Of a stretch of 60,785 bases of DNA, positions 1 through 9,206 are shown in pieces. Location: NCBI GenBank assembly GCA_017463255.1, contig JAFTPP010000021.1, forward strand, positions 1-60,785. Direction: 5' to 3'. This DNA is from Lachnospiraceae bacterium (GTDB taxonomy: Bacteria > Bacillota > Clostridia > Lachnospirales > Lachnospiraceae). Below the pieces are notes generated by a model. The model saw only the letters and a list, made by a program, of their open reading frames with translations, was not told the DNA's origin and did no database searches. How positions within the stretch are numbered: position 1 is the first letter of the stretch; every line of letters begins with the position of its first letter. Made by a program: the position numbers and the translations under genes.

Positions 1-213
1 CATTAAAACGTTAGCTTTAATCAACCAGATTTTCTGTTTGCTCGAAATCTCTTTCGAATTGTCGCAAGACTTTCATCTTGCTTCGGGTTGGTTAACCCTA
101 AAAATTTGTTTGAGAAAATTTTCAGGGTTGCATTACTGTTTATCTGTTCTTAATTTAACAGATGATTTTCAAGGTTCAATGTTGCGTTTTCTTCATTCAC
201 TCAGACACGCAAC
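1..213 (-). other. rRNA operon leader (16S gene lies off the left edge)
   Basis: On the minus strand this is the transcribed leader after two rRNA-type promoters. It carries GAACCTTGAAAA, a boxA-like antitermination sequence common in Clostridia rRNA leaders and spacers. It also has a perfect 7-bp inverted repeat, ATCTGTT/AACAGAT, at 142-148 and 157-163. No 16S sequence is visible, so the mature gene would begin just beyond base 1. A plus-strand reading frame here is not credible as a gene. The promoter and boxA-like features are seen; the missing 16S is inference. Confidence 0.6.
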
Positions 214-219
214 AGTGCT

Positions 220-248
220 ATATTATCACAAGCACTTTTATACGTCAA
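220..248 (-). promoter_or_regulatory. rRNA promoter P2
   Basis: On the minus strand TTGACG (243-248) is followed after 17 bases by TAATAT (220-225), about 126 bp downstream of P1. An AT-rich, UP-element-like tract lies just upstream at about 255-280. Confidence 0.7.
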
Positions 249-345
249 GCAGTTTTCTTAAATATTTTTTTGTTTTTTTATCCGAACAATCATACTTAAT
301 TTTCTGCATAGCCGTCACCGCTTGGTTTTGAAGCGGTGGACTTTC

Positions 346-374
346 ATAATATCACCTGATATTTTACTTGTCAA
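346..374 (-). promoter_or_regulatory. rRNA promoter P1
   Basis: On the minus strand TTGACA (369-374) is followed after exactly 17 bases by TATTAT (346-351). With P2 downstream this is the tandem arrangement usual for Firmicute rRNA operons, firing toward the left edge. Confidence 0.7.
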
Positions 375-437
375 TTAGATTTTTGACGTTTTTTTGTATT
401 TTATTCCTAAACTGTTATAAAGCTAACAAAAACAGAA

Positions 438-458
438 AAGGAGGGCTAAACCCTCCTT
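438..458 (-). terminator. terminator of the LysM-DUF5711-cvpA group
   Basis: Perfect 8-bp stem AAGGAGGG/CCCTCCTT with a 5-base loop. On the minus strand it is followed by TTTCTGTTTTTG, directly after cvpA. Confidence 0.8.
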
Positions 459-477
459 ACATAATCTGCGTTATCAA

Positions 478-954
478 TTAGAAATAAAGTGCAAACAATT
501 TGGCCAACGGATTATAATTATATAAAATAGAAGTAAACTCGTTTTCCTGAATCTGTACAAGCATTTCTAAGCTTCTGTCAGCAATATCATATTTTCCGAT
601 TAAAATATAAATAATCCATACAACAACCAGACCTTCTACAATACCAAGCAACGAACCCAACATTTTATTAAAACCATTGATAATAGGAAGTTTGGCAAAT
701 AAGTCTATTGCTTTAAATACAACTTTGATTAACTGGACAATCAGTGTGAAAAGTAACAAGAATACAATCGCTAAAACTGCACCACCGAATTCTTCTGCCA
801 TAACATCGCCCGCAACTCTGGTAAAAATAATCATTCCGATTACGCCTACTGCAACAGCTGCCAATGAAGCTACCTGATTTACAAATCCATTCATGTAGCC
901 AATAAGAAAACATATTCCTAAAACTGCTATTGTTCCGATTAACATATAATTCAT
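478..954 (-). CDS. cvpA: CvpA family membrane protein
   Basis: A 158-residue protein with four hydrophobic segments and the CvpA layout: an N-terminal hydrophobic helix followed by a glycine-containing cytoplasmic turn (IGYMNGFVNQ), then further membrane helices and a short polar tail. The family is named for colicin V production in E. coli, but its biochemical role in Firmicutes is unsettled; links to envelope integrity are reported. It ends a minus-strand group after the DUF5711 protein, with a 6-bp gap, and a strong terminator follows. Family call firm, function open. Confidence 0.8.
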   Translation of the reverse strand: MNYMLIGTIAVLGICFLIGYMNGFVNQVASLAAVAVGVIGMIIFTRVAGDVMAEEFGGAVLAIVFLLLFTLIVQLIKVVFKAIDLFAKLPIINGFNKMLGSLLGIVEGLVVVWIIYILIGKYDIADRSLEMLVQIQENEFTSILYNYNPLAKLFALYF

Positions 955-960
955 AAGTAC

Positions 961-2151
961 TTACCTCAATTCAATTGTTTGTATTTTATTCTTTAATACA
1001 ACCACGTATTCTGTGTATTCTTCCGTAGGAAGTAACAGTAAAACAGAATGAATAAAATCACTTCTGAACTTTCTTTCTCCATCTAAGTTATACATAGCAC
1101 AGATAGAGCCACCATATACCGTTACCCTGTCATTGGCAAGAATAATATCCTTATAATCTCCTGTAAAAGAAACCTTACCTTTTTCTTTTCCACTATAATC
1201 ATACAACATAATGGTATAGTCAGCACCTTCTTTTTCACAAGGAACCACCACGCCTACCATTTCTTCATTATAATGGACACTCTGTACTTCTTCGGATAAA
1301 GCTATCTCATCCGTACACTCAGGAACGTTCTTTCCTTTATATATAGTAAGTTTTTTATCAGATACGGCAAAGCAGGTAGAATTATTAACAAAATGAACCG
1401 ATGAAATAATCTCATCCTCATACTCAAAAGTACCAACCCAGTTATCCGTATAATTTCCACCCACATCATCAAAGTTGTAGAAAGACATTCTTGACTTATA
1501 GCCATCTCCATCCAGATACAAATAAGAAATGCCGATTAACTTAGCATTATCTGAAAGTGCCATGGCATAAGGATATCCGGATTCTTGCATGGATACCTTA
1601 AAGTACACAAGTTCCTTCCCTTTTGTGTCAAAAATGGAAATAGACATGTTGTTTCCATTATCTACAAGTGCTGCCACAATTCCGTTTTTAGAGACGCAAA
1701 AATTCTTAACCGGCATACTGGTGGAAATCTCACCTTGCTTTCCATCCAGGTTCATCACATATATTACGTTACCATTATAATCCGCAATGGCAACATATTC
1801 GCCATTTTCCCTAACAACGGGCTCCTGCATCTGGTAAGTAATATTCCATAGAGACTTCCCTGCTGCATTGTAACAACTGGCGCCATCTTTACTATAAGTA
1901 AGAAGTTTGCCGTCATAATCCATGTATTCAGCATCTGCTGCGGCACTCCAACCCACTTCTTTTTCTACAGAATAATCCGTATACACCCTGGTTGCATTAT
2001 TCACTTCTATCATTATCCATACAAGCAAAGCAATAACAATAATCACAATAGGCCAGGTTACCTTTCTGACCTTGTGGCTGCGAATACGTCTTTCAACCTT
2101 ATCAACATCGCTTTGTTCCTTGCGTCGTGGCATTTTTGTAATTTCTGCCAT
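961..2151 (-). CDS. DUF5711 family membrane-anchored protein
   Basis: A 396-residue protein: a basic cytoplasmic N-terminus, one membrane helix at about residues 33-50 (WPIVIIVIALLVWIMI), then a large outer domain of repeated strand motifs (NAAGKSLWNI, VMNLDGKQGEI, IFDTKGKELVYF). The repeats suggest a beta-propeller of the PQQ/WD type without enzyme motifs. It matches what I remember as DUF5711, often found beside cvpA in Lachnospiraceae; function unknown. The tight spacing to cvpA argues for co-transcription and a shared envelope role (inference). Confidence 0.7.
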   Translation of the reverse strand: MAEITKMPRRKEQSDVDKVERRIRSHKVRKVTWPIVIIVIALLVWIMIEVNNATRVYTDYSVEKEVGWSAAADAEYMDYDGKLLTYSKDGASCYNAAGKSLWNITYQMQEPVVRENGEYVAIADYNGNVIYVMNLDGKQGEISTSMPVKNFCVSKNGIVAALVDNGNNMSISIFDTKGKELVYFKVSMQESGYPYAMALSDNAKLIGISYLYLDGDGYKSRMSFYNFDDVGGNYTDNWVGTFEYEDEIISSVHFVNNSTCFAVSDKKLTIYKGKNVPECTDEIALSEEVQSVHYNEEMVGVVVPCEKEGADYTIMLYDYSGKEKGKVSFTGDYKDIILANDRVTVYGGSICAMYNLDGERKFRSDFIHSVLLLLPTEEYTEYVVVLKNKIQTIELR

Positions 2152-2210
2152 ATACAGCCTCCATGCTGAAATGATTTATCAATTGAAATAAGTATATCAT
2201 ATTTACTTCT

Positions 2211-3563
2211 TTATGGAAGCAAAATTTTCTGTCCAAAATAAATACTGTCACCATTGACAATCTGATTAATCTCACAGATTTTATCTACCATGTGGACATC
2301 GCCATAATACCTGCGGCTAATATCAAAGAGGGTATCTCCCGGTTGGATGATATATACGGTGTAGCTTATCTCAGGTGTAATCGCATCACCGGTTGTTTCC
2401 TGAATCTCATTATCATTTGTATTACCTGACGGATTGTCAACTTCCTCTGATGTGGCTTGTTCGTTATCAGTGCTGGTGCCATCTGATGCAGCCTGTTCGT
2501 TATCAGTGCTGGTGCCATCTGATCCGGTCTGTTCCTTGTCAGCACCATCACCATCTGATGTAGCCTGCTCACTATCTGCACTGGCGCCATCTGACGCAGC
2601 CTGCCCATTATCTGCACTGGCGCCATCTGACGCGGCCTGCTCATTGTCTGCACTGGTGCCATCTGACGCAGCCTGCCCATTATCTGCGCTAAGCTCTTCG
2701 CCTCCATCTTGTCCGGCAGGTTTATTCTCATTTCCATCAATAACCTCTATATTCTGCCCTACCCCCGATAGCTTTTCTTCCACAAAGGCTCCTATATCAC
2801 CAATAAAATCGTCAAAACCTTTCAGCTTTCCGTACCTATTTAAAGAAGAAATTGTAAATACAGCAAGGGCAATAACTGCACATGCCGCAACAAGCGTAGA
2901 ACCCTTCATTCCGCTTTCTTCTTTTTTCTTATCCCGCATTACTTCCCTGAAATGTTTCACAGGAATTTCCTCCTGTGCCTGATTAGGTTTCTTCCCCTTC
3001 TGTTCATTCCATGTAATGAGATAATTTTGCATTTCAACATTTTTATCATAAAAAATATAATAACCCGAGCATGCACGCCTAAGAGGTGCACCACACACAT
3101 AAAACCTGTCAATACAGTTATACCTGTCAATTTCAAGGAACAAGAGCCCCTTCCACTCACCATCCTGCAAAATTCGTTCACTAATATATTCTTCGTTTAA
3201 AGTCCCAAGCTCACCTTTAATTAATGCCCAGCCAACTACCTGCATCTGGGAAAAGTAGTCCTGTCTTCTTTCATGAAAATATCTCCAGCATGTCTGGGGA
3301 AATAAATCATCTTTTCCGATCTCGTATTCATCCTCTGACGCAATGGCACCCCTGACAAAATAAAATGTCTTGCCATCCTCTTCATATGATTCTCCTAACA
3401 ATAATACCACGCCGGCTTTGTCCCGTATGCCTCCTGCCACCTGATTCAGATATGTGGTGACGTAATCTTCCACATAGATACGATAATCTTCCTGTATTTG
3501 TCCGATTTGTCTAATATTCTTTGGTAAGGCTGTTCGTACTTCCTGATACACGTCACAGTTCAC
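2211..3563 (-). CDS. membrane-spanning LysM protein with tandem-repeat linker
   Basis: A 450-residue protein in four parts. Residues 1-190 form a folded, probably cytoplasmic domain containing VVLLLGES and FSQMQVVGWALI, which recall a JAMM/MPN fold lacking its HxH metal site (inference). One membrane helix follows at about 220-240 (TLVAACAVIALAVFTIS). Then comes an acidic low-complexity linker with seven 12-residue repeats of the type SADNGQAASDG, and a C-terminal LysM domain (YIIQPGDTLFDISRRYYGD) for peptidoglycan binding. It would tie a cytoplasmic domain to the wall. The start is uncertain: GTG at 3563 lies very close to AAGGGG, and GTG at 3551 is better spaced. Confidence 0.65.
   Translation of the reverse strand: MNCDVYQEVRTALPKNIRQIGQIQEDYRIYVEDYVTTYLNQVAGGIRDKAGVVLLLGESYEEDGKTFYFVRGAIASEDEYEIGKDDLFPQTCWRYFHERRQDYFSQMQVVGWALIKGELGTLNEEYISERILQDGEWKGLLFLEIDRYNCIDRFYVCGAPLRRACSGYYIFYDKNVEMQNYLITWNEQKGKKPNQAQEEIPVKHFREVMRDKKKEESGMKGSTLVAACAVIALAVFTISSLNRYGKLKGFDDFIGDIGAFVEEKLSGVGQNIEVIDGNENKPAGQDGGEELSADNGQAASDGTSADNEQAASDGASADNGQAASDGASADSEQATSDGDGADKEQTGSDGTSTDNEQAASDGTSTDNEQATSEEVDNPSGNTNDNEIQETTGDAITPEISYTVYIIQPGDTLFDISRRYYGDVHMVDKICEINQIVNGDSIYFGQKILLP
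2447..2698. repeat. seven 36-bp tandem repeats inside the LysM gene
   Basis: Seven contiguous 36-bp units start at 2447, 2483, 2519, 2555, 2591, 2627 and 2663. Each encodes 12 residues of the linker. Units differ by point changes only, and the reading frame is kept throughout, so copy number can change without a frameshift. Confidence 0.9.
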
Positions 3564-3657
3564 CCCTTATTCTTTATTTATAAGGAAAATATATCACAAC
3601 CAAAGAGCATTTTTTGATGGATTATGGAACACATTCCGTAAAAAATAACGACAAAAA

Positions 3658-3682
3658 AGGACAGCGCAAAAAGCACTGTCCT
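3658..3682 (-). terminator. terminator of the chemoreceptor gene
   Basis: 7-bp stem AGGACAG/CTGTCCT. On the minus strand it is followed by six T residues (3652-3657). Confidence 0.8.
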
Positions 3683-3695
3683 CTTTCTATAAATA

Positions 3696-5414
3696 CTATA
3701 TTTGGAATATCTTAACTAAATCTTCCAGTTTTTCTGAGATTTCTCGTAATTTGGTAGCATTCTCAGAAATATCTACCACAATTTCGCTCACCTGAGTAAC
3801 AGAAGCAGATGTTTCTTCACTGCTGGCCGCATTCTCTTCTGCAATCGCCGACAAATTCTGAACAAGGTCTACTACCCTAACTCTTGATTCATCAAGACCA
3901 TCTGTCTTAACCGCAATTGTATCTACTCCTGCAATAGAAGCAATTACGCCGGAATTAAAGGTTTCAAACATTCTATCCGTCTTAACCATTCGATCGCTCT
4001 GAATATCCATGTTGTCTTTAACCACTTGCATGGTTTCTACTGCCAACATGGAATCATTAATTAATTCATTGGTAATTTCTTCAATTCTGAGTGCCGATTC
4101 ACTTGACTGTTCTGCCAATTTCTGAATCTGTGATGCAACCACCGCAAAACCTCTACCCTGATCACCGGCTCTTGCTGCTTCAATAGAGGCATTTAACGAT
4201 AAGAGATTTGTTTCCTCTGCAATAGAAGAAATCAGTGCAGTCGCCTCTTTAATCTTTAACGCAGATTCATTGGTTGTATTTGTCTGACGATAGATTTCAT
4301 CAATGGATACTTTGGTCTTATCATTTTCCCGAATCAACTCATTTAACATATTTTGAGCATCTTCGCTAGTCTTTTTCATTTCATCAGCATTCGTCTTTAA
4401 TGCTGTAACCTCGTCGGCAGTTTCTTCAATCATACTTCCCATAGTGATAATATCTACTGTAGCAGATTGTGTTTCCTCTGCCTGATTTGATGCTCCGTTT
4501 GCAATATCATCAACGGCTTTCTCTACCTGTTCCATGGTAGATGCTGTTTCACGAGCCGAAGTATTCAAATGTTCTGATGCTGCAAATAATGCTTCGCTTT
4601 GCTGCTTTATATCTTCAATAATTTTGATTAATTCACTACGCAACTCTCCGGCTGCCCTAAGAATAACCCCCATTTCATCTTTACGCTTTGCAACCTTTGC
4701 TGCCTCTATAGTATCTGTAAAGTCTAATTTAGACATCTTACCCAGAATCTTTGAAATAATACCGATTGGCTTTAACATTTTTGCCACAAAGAAATACGCC
4801 GCAATACTGAAGAATACTATAGCAATTGCACCCATTCCGCCACAAATCTTTGTAATGGTATCCGCAGTGGCATGAATTTCATCCTCGTCTGCCGTAATAA
4901 CAATGATTGCATTTTTATCTTGAGTTATATAATAAGAAGCGTACTTCATAACTCCCTTAAAATCATATTCTACTATTTGAGTTTCTCTACGTATCCCCAT
5001 CTGTAGCTCTTCTACCAAACCACTGACAAGGGCATTTTCAACCGGCTGACCTACTTTAGATTTGGTCGGATGAAATAACATAGTACCATCTTGGCTTACT
5101 ACATATGCATAACTGGATTCAATTCCTTCAATACCAACTCCGTCTAATACCGGTAACAGAGTTTCATATGTCAATACTTCTTCTGCCGATGACATGTCCA
5201 ACATAGTCTCCAACATAAGACCATTGGTATCTGCCATATCATACAGATAATTCTTGTTCTGTTGCTCAATTATCTTGGTGAGATACGGCACAAGAATAAT
5301 CAGATTAAATGCGATAACACAAATCAATGTTCCTGCTACCAACATAGCAACCTTTGTCTTAATTGAATGTAATACTCCTACTTTTCCAGATACTGACTTT
5401 TCGCTGTTTTTCAT
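3696..5414 (-). CDS. methyl-accepting chemotaxis protein
   Basis: A 572-residue chemoreceptor. A membrane helix lies at about residues 22-50, followed by a periplasmic-type Cache-like sensor ([15 protein letters not shown]), a second helix at about 190-215, a HAMP region ([15 protein letters not shown]), and a long coiled-coil signalling domain. The highly conserved hairpin tip is present ([20 protein letters not shown]), which contacts CheA and CheW. No chemotaxis or flagellar genes are in the window, so it works with proteins encoded elsewhere. It has its own promoter and terminator, so it is a single-gene unit. Ligand unknown. Confidence 0.93.
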   Translation of the reverse strand: MKNSEKSVSGKVGVLHSIKTKVAMLVAGTLICVIAFNLIILVPYLTKIIEQQNKNYLYDMADTNGLMLETMLDMSSAEEVLTYETLLPVLDGVGIEGIESSYAYVVSQDGTMLFHPTKSKVGQPVENALVSGLVEELQMGIRRETQIVEYDFKGVMKYASYYITQDKNAIIVITADEDEIHATADTITKICGGMGAIAIVFFSIAAYFFVAKMLKPIGIISKILGKMSKLDFTDTIEAAKVAKRKDEMGVILRAAGELRSELIKIIEDIKQQSEALFAASEHLNTSARETASTMEQVEKAVDDIANGASNQAEETQSATVDIITMGSMIEETADEVTALKTNADEMKKTSEDAQNMLNELIRENDKTKVSIDEIYRQTNTTNESALKIKEATALISSIAEETNLLSLNASIEAARAGDQGRGFAVVASQIQKLAEQSSESALRIEEITNELINDSMLAVETMQVVKDNMDIQSDRMVKTDRMFETFNSGVIASIAGVDTIAVKTDGLDESRVRVVDLVQNLSAIAEENAASSEETSASVTQVSEIVVDISENATKLREISEKLEDLVKIFQI

Positions 5415-5449
5415 GACGTTCCTCCTATGTACAGTTATCTATTCAGATA

Positions 5450-5478
5450 ATTATAGCACCTCTCGTCATGTTGTTCAA
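5450..5478 (-). promoter_or_regulatory. promoter of the chemoreceptor gene
   Basis: On the minus strand TTGAAC (5473-5478), 17 bases, then TATAAT (5450-5455), about 36 bp before the start codon. Confidence 0.7.
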
Positions 5479-5532
5479 TAATTTTGTATTTATTTGTCTG
5501 TTCATGTATAAATTGCACAATTTTGGCGCAAA

Positions 5533-5558
5533 AAGTACCATCCGTAAAGATGGTACTT
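5533..5558 (-). terminator. terminator of galM
   Basis: Stem AAGTACCATC/GATGGTACTT with a 6-base loop. On the minus strand it is followed by TTTTGCGCC, directly after galM. Confidence 0.75.
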
Positions 5559-5564
5559 AACATT

Positions 5565-6605
5565 CTAGATAAACTTATAAATTGTATTTGAATAATATTC
5601 ACGGTCAGGTCCAAAAATGCAAGATGGGAATGACGGAATATTGGCAGAATTAGGGAAGTACTGTGTTTCAAGGCAAAGGCTTGAACGTTTCTTTAAGGTA
5701 GAACCATCCTTCCCCGGATGTGTACTGGTTCCGTTTCCTGCGTAGAACTGAATTCCCGGTAAGTCAGTATATACTTCCATGGTGCGTTCTGCTTCCTTAT
5801 CTTCTACACGTGCCACCAACTGTACGGTTCCGTCATAATTGTCAATTACGAAATTGTGGTCATAACCGCCTGCAATATTAATCGGTCCAAAATCTGCATC
5901 GATTTCATCACCCACACGCTTTGGAGATGTAAAATCAAGTGGAGTTCCCTTAACAGACTTAATCTCACCTGTACAAATTGCTCCCTCTCTTACATCCGTG
6001 TAATGACTTGCACGAATCCACATAATGTTATCTTCTATGGTTCCCGAACCGCTTCCCTTTAAGTTAAAATAAGAATGGTTGGTTAAATTAATAATTGTCT
6101 TTTTATCACTGACTGCATGATAGCTTAATTCAAGCTCATTATCATTATTTAAGCTGTAAGTAATGCTTGCTTTAATATTTCCCGGAAATCCCATTTCCCC
6201 ATCCTTGCAAGAAGTGCGGAGTGTAACGGAATTGTCGCCTACCGTAGCAGTCCAGACTCTTTTCTGGAAGCCTAAATCAAAATGACTGTGAAGGTTGTTA
6301 GGTCCGTCATTCATCTGGATATGATATGTTTCACCATCAATTTCAAATTTTGCATCACCGATACGGTTTGCACTTGGTCCGATGGTAGCCCCAAAGTTAC
6401 CCGGATTTGAATAATAATTTTCAAGACAATCGTAGCCTTCTACAACGTCTGCAATTTCACCCTTTTTATTTGGAACAAAAAGTCTTAAGAGAACTGCACC
6501 GAAATTAATAATCTCTGCTTTCATTCCGTTTTTATTTTCCAAAGTATAAAGATAAACATCCTGTCCATCTTTTGTTTTTTCAAAAAATTCCTGCTTTACT
6601 GCCAT
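5565..6605 (-). CDS. galM: aldose 1-epimerase (galactose mutarotase)
   Basis: A 346-residue protein of the GalM family, which interconverts the alpha and beta anomers of galactose and other aldoses in the cytoplasm. Visible family motifs: NFGAVLLRLFVPNK near the N-terminus, GATIGPSANRIG, NLHSH, the catalytic-histidine segment LTNHSYFNLKG, and GGYDHNFVI. The likely base glutamate is in CLETQYFPNS near the C-terminus. Length is normal for the family. It lies 12 bp after recR on the same strand and is followed by a terminator. No other Leloir pathway gene is in the window. Confidence 0.92.
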   Translation of the reverse strand: MAVKQEFFEKTKDGQDVYLYTLENKNGMKAEIINFGAVLLRLFVPNKKGEIADVVEGYDCLENYYSNPGNFGATIGPSANRIGDAKFEIDGETYHIQMNDGPNNLHSHFDLGFQKRVWTATVGDNSVTLRTSCKDGEMGFPGNIKASITYSLNNDNELELSYHAVSDKKTIINLTNHSYFNLKGSGSGTIEDNIMWIRASHYTDVREGAICTGEIKSVKGTPLDFTSPKRVGDEIDADFGPINIAGGYDHNFVIDNYDGTVQLVARVEDKEAERTMEVYTDLPGIQFYAGNGTSTHPGKDGSTLKKRSSLCLETQYFPNSANIPSFPSCIFGPDREYYSNTIYKFI

Positions 6606-6617
6606 TTGTACAGCCTC

Positions 6618-7214
6618 CTATAATTCTATTCTTCCTTCCAGTGCGCGCAAAAGAGTTACTTCATCTATGTACTCTAAATCGCCGCCCACAGGAACACCGC
6701 TTGCAATTCTTGTTACTTTTACGCCAATAGGCTTGATTAACTTACTGATATACATTGCCGTTGTCTCGCCTTCAAGACTGGAGTTTGTGGCAATGATTAC
6801 CTCATCCACATCATCATGCAACCGTTCAATAAGCTCTTTAATCTTAATATCATTGGGCCCGATTCCAAGCATGGGTGAAATCGCACCATGGAGTACATGA
6901 TATACTCCCTCAAATCTGCCTGTTTTTTCATATGCGGTTAGATCTCTGGTATTCTCCACAACCATAATCAATCTGTGGTTTCTCTTTGCATTAGAGCATA
7001 CCGGGCACTCTTCCTGGTCCGTCAGGGTAAAACATGTTTTACAATATCTGACATTCTGTTTTGCTTCCAAAATAGTGCGGGCAAACTTATTCACCCTGTC
7101 TTCCGACATATTTAAAAAATGAAACGCAAGTCGTTGTGCCGATTTGGCTCCGATTCCCGGAAGACCGGCCAACTCTTCTATTAGTTTATCAATATGTCCG
7201 CTATACATACTCAT
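6618..7214 (-). CDS. recR: recombination protein RecR
   Basis: A 198-residue RecR, a ring-forming DNA-binding protein that works with RecO and RecF to load RecA at gaps. Visible: the N-terminal helix-hairpin-helix (LAGLPGIGAKSAQRLAFH), a four-cysteine zinc finger (CKTCFTLTDQEECPVC), and a Toprim domain (MVVENTRDLTAYEKTGRF). It shares one base with the ybaB stop codon, so translation is probably coupled. The ybaB-recR order with dnaX upstream is the conserved Firmicute arrangement. Confidence 0.97.
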   Translation of the reverse strand: MSMYSGHIDKLIEELAGLPGIGAKSAQRLAFHFLNMSEDRVNKFARTILEAKQNVRYCKTCFTLTDQEECPVCSNAKRNHRLIMVVENTRDLTAYEKTGRFEGVYHVLHGAISPMLGIGPNDIKIKELIERLHDDVDEVIIATNSSLEGETTAMYISKLIKPIGVKVTRIASGVPVGGDLEYIDEVTLLRALEGRIEL

Positions 7215-7555
7215 TAGAACGGAAATCCTCCAAGACCGCCTGTCATCTGACTCATAGCCGCAGCACTAGCTTCCTCTGCCATACGGAGTGCTTCATTGGT
7301 TGCTGCCATCACTAAATCCTCTAACATTTCAATATCATCAGGGTCTACTACTTCTTCTGATAATTTTACTTTTACGATTTCCTTTTTACCGGTTACAGTA
7401 ACTTCCACTGCACCGCCGCCTGCCTTAGCAGTAAATTCCTTTGTTTCCAGTTCTTTCTGACTTTCTTCCATCTGACGCTGCATTCTCTGTGCCTGTTTCA
7501 TCAGATTATTCATATTTCCCGGCATACCGCCCGGGAATCCGCCTCTTTTAGCCAT
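7214..7555 (-). CDS. YbaB/EbfC nucleoid-associated protein
   Basis: A 113-residue YbaB/EbfC family protein, a small dimeric DNA-binding protein. It has a long N-terminal helix (MKQAQRMQRQMEESQKELE), the conserved beta sheet (GGGAVEVTVTGKKEIVKVKL), and a C-terminal helix followed by a Gly/Met-rich tail. It sits between dnaX and recR, its usual place, and its stop overlaps the recR start. Confidence 0.95.
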   Translation of the reverse strand: MAKRGGFPGGMPGNMNNLMKQAQRMQRQMEESQKELETKEFTAKAGGGAVEVTVTGKKEIVKVKLSEEVVDPDDIEMLEDLVMAATNEALRMAEEASAAAMSQMTGGLGGFPF

Positions 7556-7607
7556 GTTTATTCACCATAATCCTCTCTTTTATCTAATGGTGTCCCCTAC
7601 TCGGACA

Positions 7608-9194
7608 CTAAAAATCACTACTGTCGGAATCGTCCACATCTACGTCCATCTGCACTACCTGTTGCAAATCCACATAGGTATTTTCAAAATCCTGCTTACG
7701 CTCAATGGTCTGAATCTGTACACTGATTTCTTTGCCTGCAACCTCTGATATGAGATATTCGAGCTGTTCTTTGTTTTCCGGATGCTTGTTAAAATAATCA
7801 GACGGAATTCCATCCTCAAGCACCATCATAAGACGGTTATCACCACCCAGACTTAACCTTGCTGACTGAAGATAATTTTTCATGGGCTGAGCCGCATTTC
7901 CCACAACTCTGGCCCAACCGGATACTACTTTTTTCACATCTTCCGGCACGGCACGGTCTAGCTTTGGTCTCTCCTTAGGGATTTGTGGCTTAATCTCATT
8001 ACCGCCTGCCTGATTATATGCAGGTGCTGCTGCCACCACGCCGTTTGCCAATTTATCCTCAATATCCTTGAGTCTTTCTAATATAGTATCGTCACCCTTT
8101 TCCATATTAGGACGACACAACTTAATCAAAGCAACTTCAATGAGAATTCTCTTTCCTGTTGCATATCTTAACTGTCCGCTTAATTCTGCAAAAACCCTGA
8201 TGTAGCGCATGATGGCATCGACTTCCATTTGGGCTGCTTCTTCAATAAGTCGGGACAAATTCTCGCTTGACATCTCAATGGCACTTTCCGGACTCTCACT
8301 GGTCTTTGCGATTAAAAGATTCCTTAAATACCATGTAAAGTCTGATACAAACTGAGTTAACTCACGGCCCTGCAATACAATCTCATCCAATACATTGATA
8401 CATGCAAGAACATCTCTTTTTATTACACTGCGGAGTAACCTGCTGAATACTTCCGTATCCACTGCACCCAGCACGTCCAGTGCCATATCATAAGTAAGCT
8501 TGGTTCCGTAATGAAATGCAATACACTGGTCTAGTAAACTGAGGGCATCTCGCATAGAACCGTCCGCTGCCTTTGCCACATAACGGAGTGCCTTATCCTC
8601 TACTTCATTACCTTCCTTATCCATTAACTCCCGAAGCCTTGCCGCAATGGTATCAATGGTAATCCGTTTAAAGTCATATCTCTGACAACGGGACAAAATA
8701 GTAATTGGCAGCTTATGGGCTTCCGTTGTTGCCAGAATAAAAATAACATATGAGGGCGGTTCTTCCAGTGTTTTTAACAATGCATTAAACGCTCCGATAG
8801 ATAACATATGCACTTCGTCGATGATGTAGACTTTATACTTACCCTCTGCCGGAGAATAAGATACTTCATCCACAATTTCACGGATGTTATCCACACCATT
8901 ATTACTTGCCGCGTCAATTTCGATTACGTTCATGCTGGCGCCTGCCGCAATTGCCTTACAGGTCTTACACTCCCCACAGGGATTGCCGTCAACAGGACTT
9001 TCACAATTCACCGATTTTGCAAAAATCTTTGCTATGGTTGTCTTACCTGTTCCACGGGTCCCGCAAAAAAGATATGCATGTCCGATTCGTTCTGCCTTTA
9101 TTTGATTTTTCAGAGTTGTTACGATATGATCCTGTCCTTTTACATCCTCAAAGGTGGATGGACGGAACTTTCGGTACAATGCCATGTAAGACAT
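7608..9194 (-). CDS. dnaX: DNA polymerase III subunits gamma/tau
   Basis: A 528-residue clamp-loader ATPase. Walker A is GTRGTGKTTIAK at about residue 45; the zinc site is CESPVDGNPCGECKTC. Walker B/DExH is YIIDEVHML, the arginine-finger SRC is in ILSRCQRYDF, and the collar helices follow. The C-terminal tau part is short. It loads the sliding clamp together with HolB, whose gene lies at 49.8-50.8 kb. It is 12 bp downstream of pfkA, which is an unusual neighbour, and precedes ybaB-recR. Confidence 0.96.
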   Translation of the reverse strand: MSYMALYRKFRPSTFEDVKGQDHIVTTLKNQIKAERIGHAYLFCGTRGTGKTTIAKIFAKSVNCESPVDGNPCGECKTCKAIAAGASMNVIEIDAASNNGVDNIREIVDEVSYSPAEGKYKVYIIDEVHMLSIGAFNALLKTLEEPPSYVIFILATTEAHKLPITILSRCQRYDFKRITIDTIAARLRELMDKEGNEVEDKALRYVAKAADGSMRDALSLLDQCIAFHYGTKLTYDMALDVLGAVDTEVFSRLLRSVIKRDVLACINVLDEIVLQGRELTQFVSDFTWYLRNLLIAKTSESPESAIEMSSENLSRLIEEAAQMEVDAIMRYIRVFAELSGQLRYATGKRILIEVALIKLCRPNMEKGDDTILERLKDIEDKLANGVVAAAPAYNQAGGNEIKPQIPKERPKLDRAVPEDVKKVVSGWARVVGNAAQPMKNYLQSARLSLGGDNRLMMVLEDGIPSDYFNKHPENKEQLEYLISEVAGKEISVQIQTIERKQDFENTYVDLQQVVQMDVDVDDSDSSDF

Positions 9195-9206
9195 ATCTGA
9201 TTACTC

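Noticed and set aside
38-331. 97-codon plus-strand frame in the rRNA leader
   Set aside because: It overlaps tandem minus-strand rRNA promoters and leader, has no ribosome site and no protein-like composition.
2447-2698. CRISPR array
   Set aside because: The 36-bp units are contiguous without spacers and encode protein; no cas genes are present in the window.
2434-2982. 182-codon plus-strand frame rich in Ser/Ala repeats
   Set aside because: It is the antisense of the in-frame 36-bp repeat of the LysM gene; the sense strand has the membrane helix and LysM domain.
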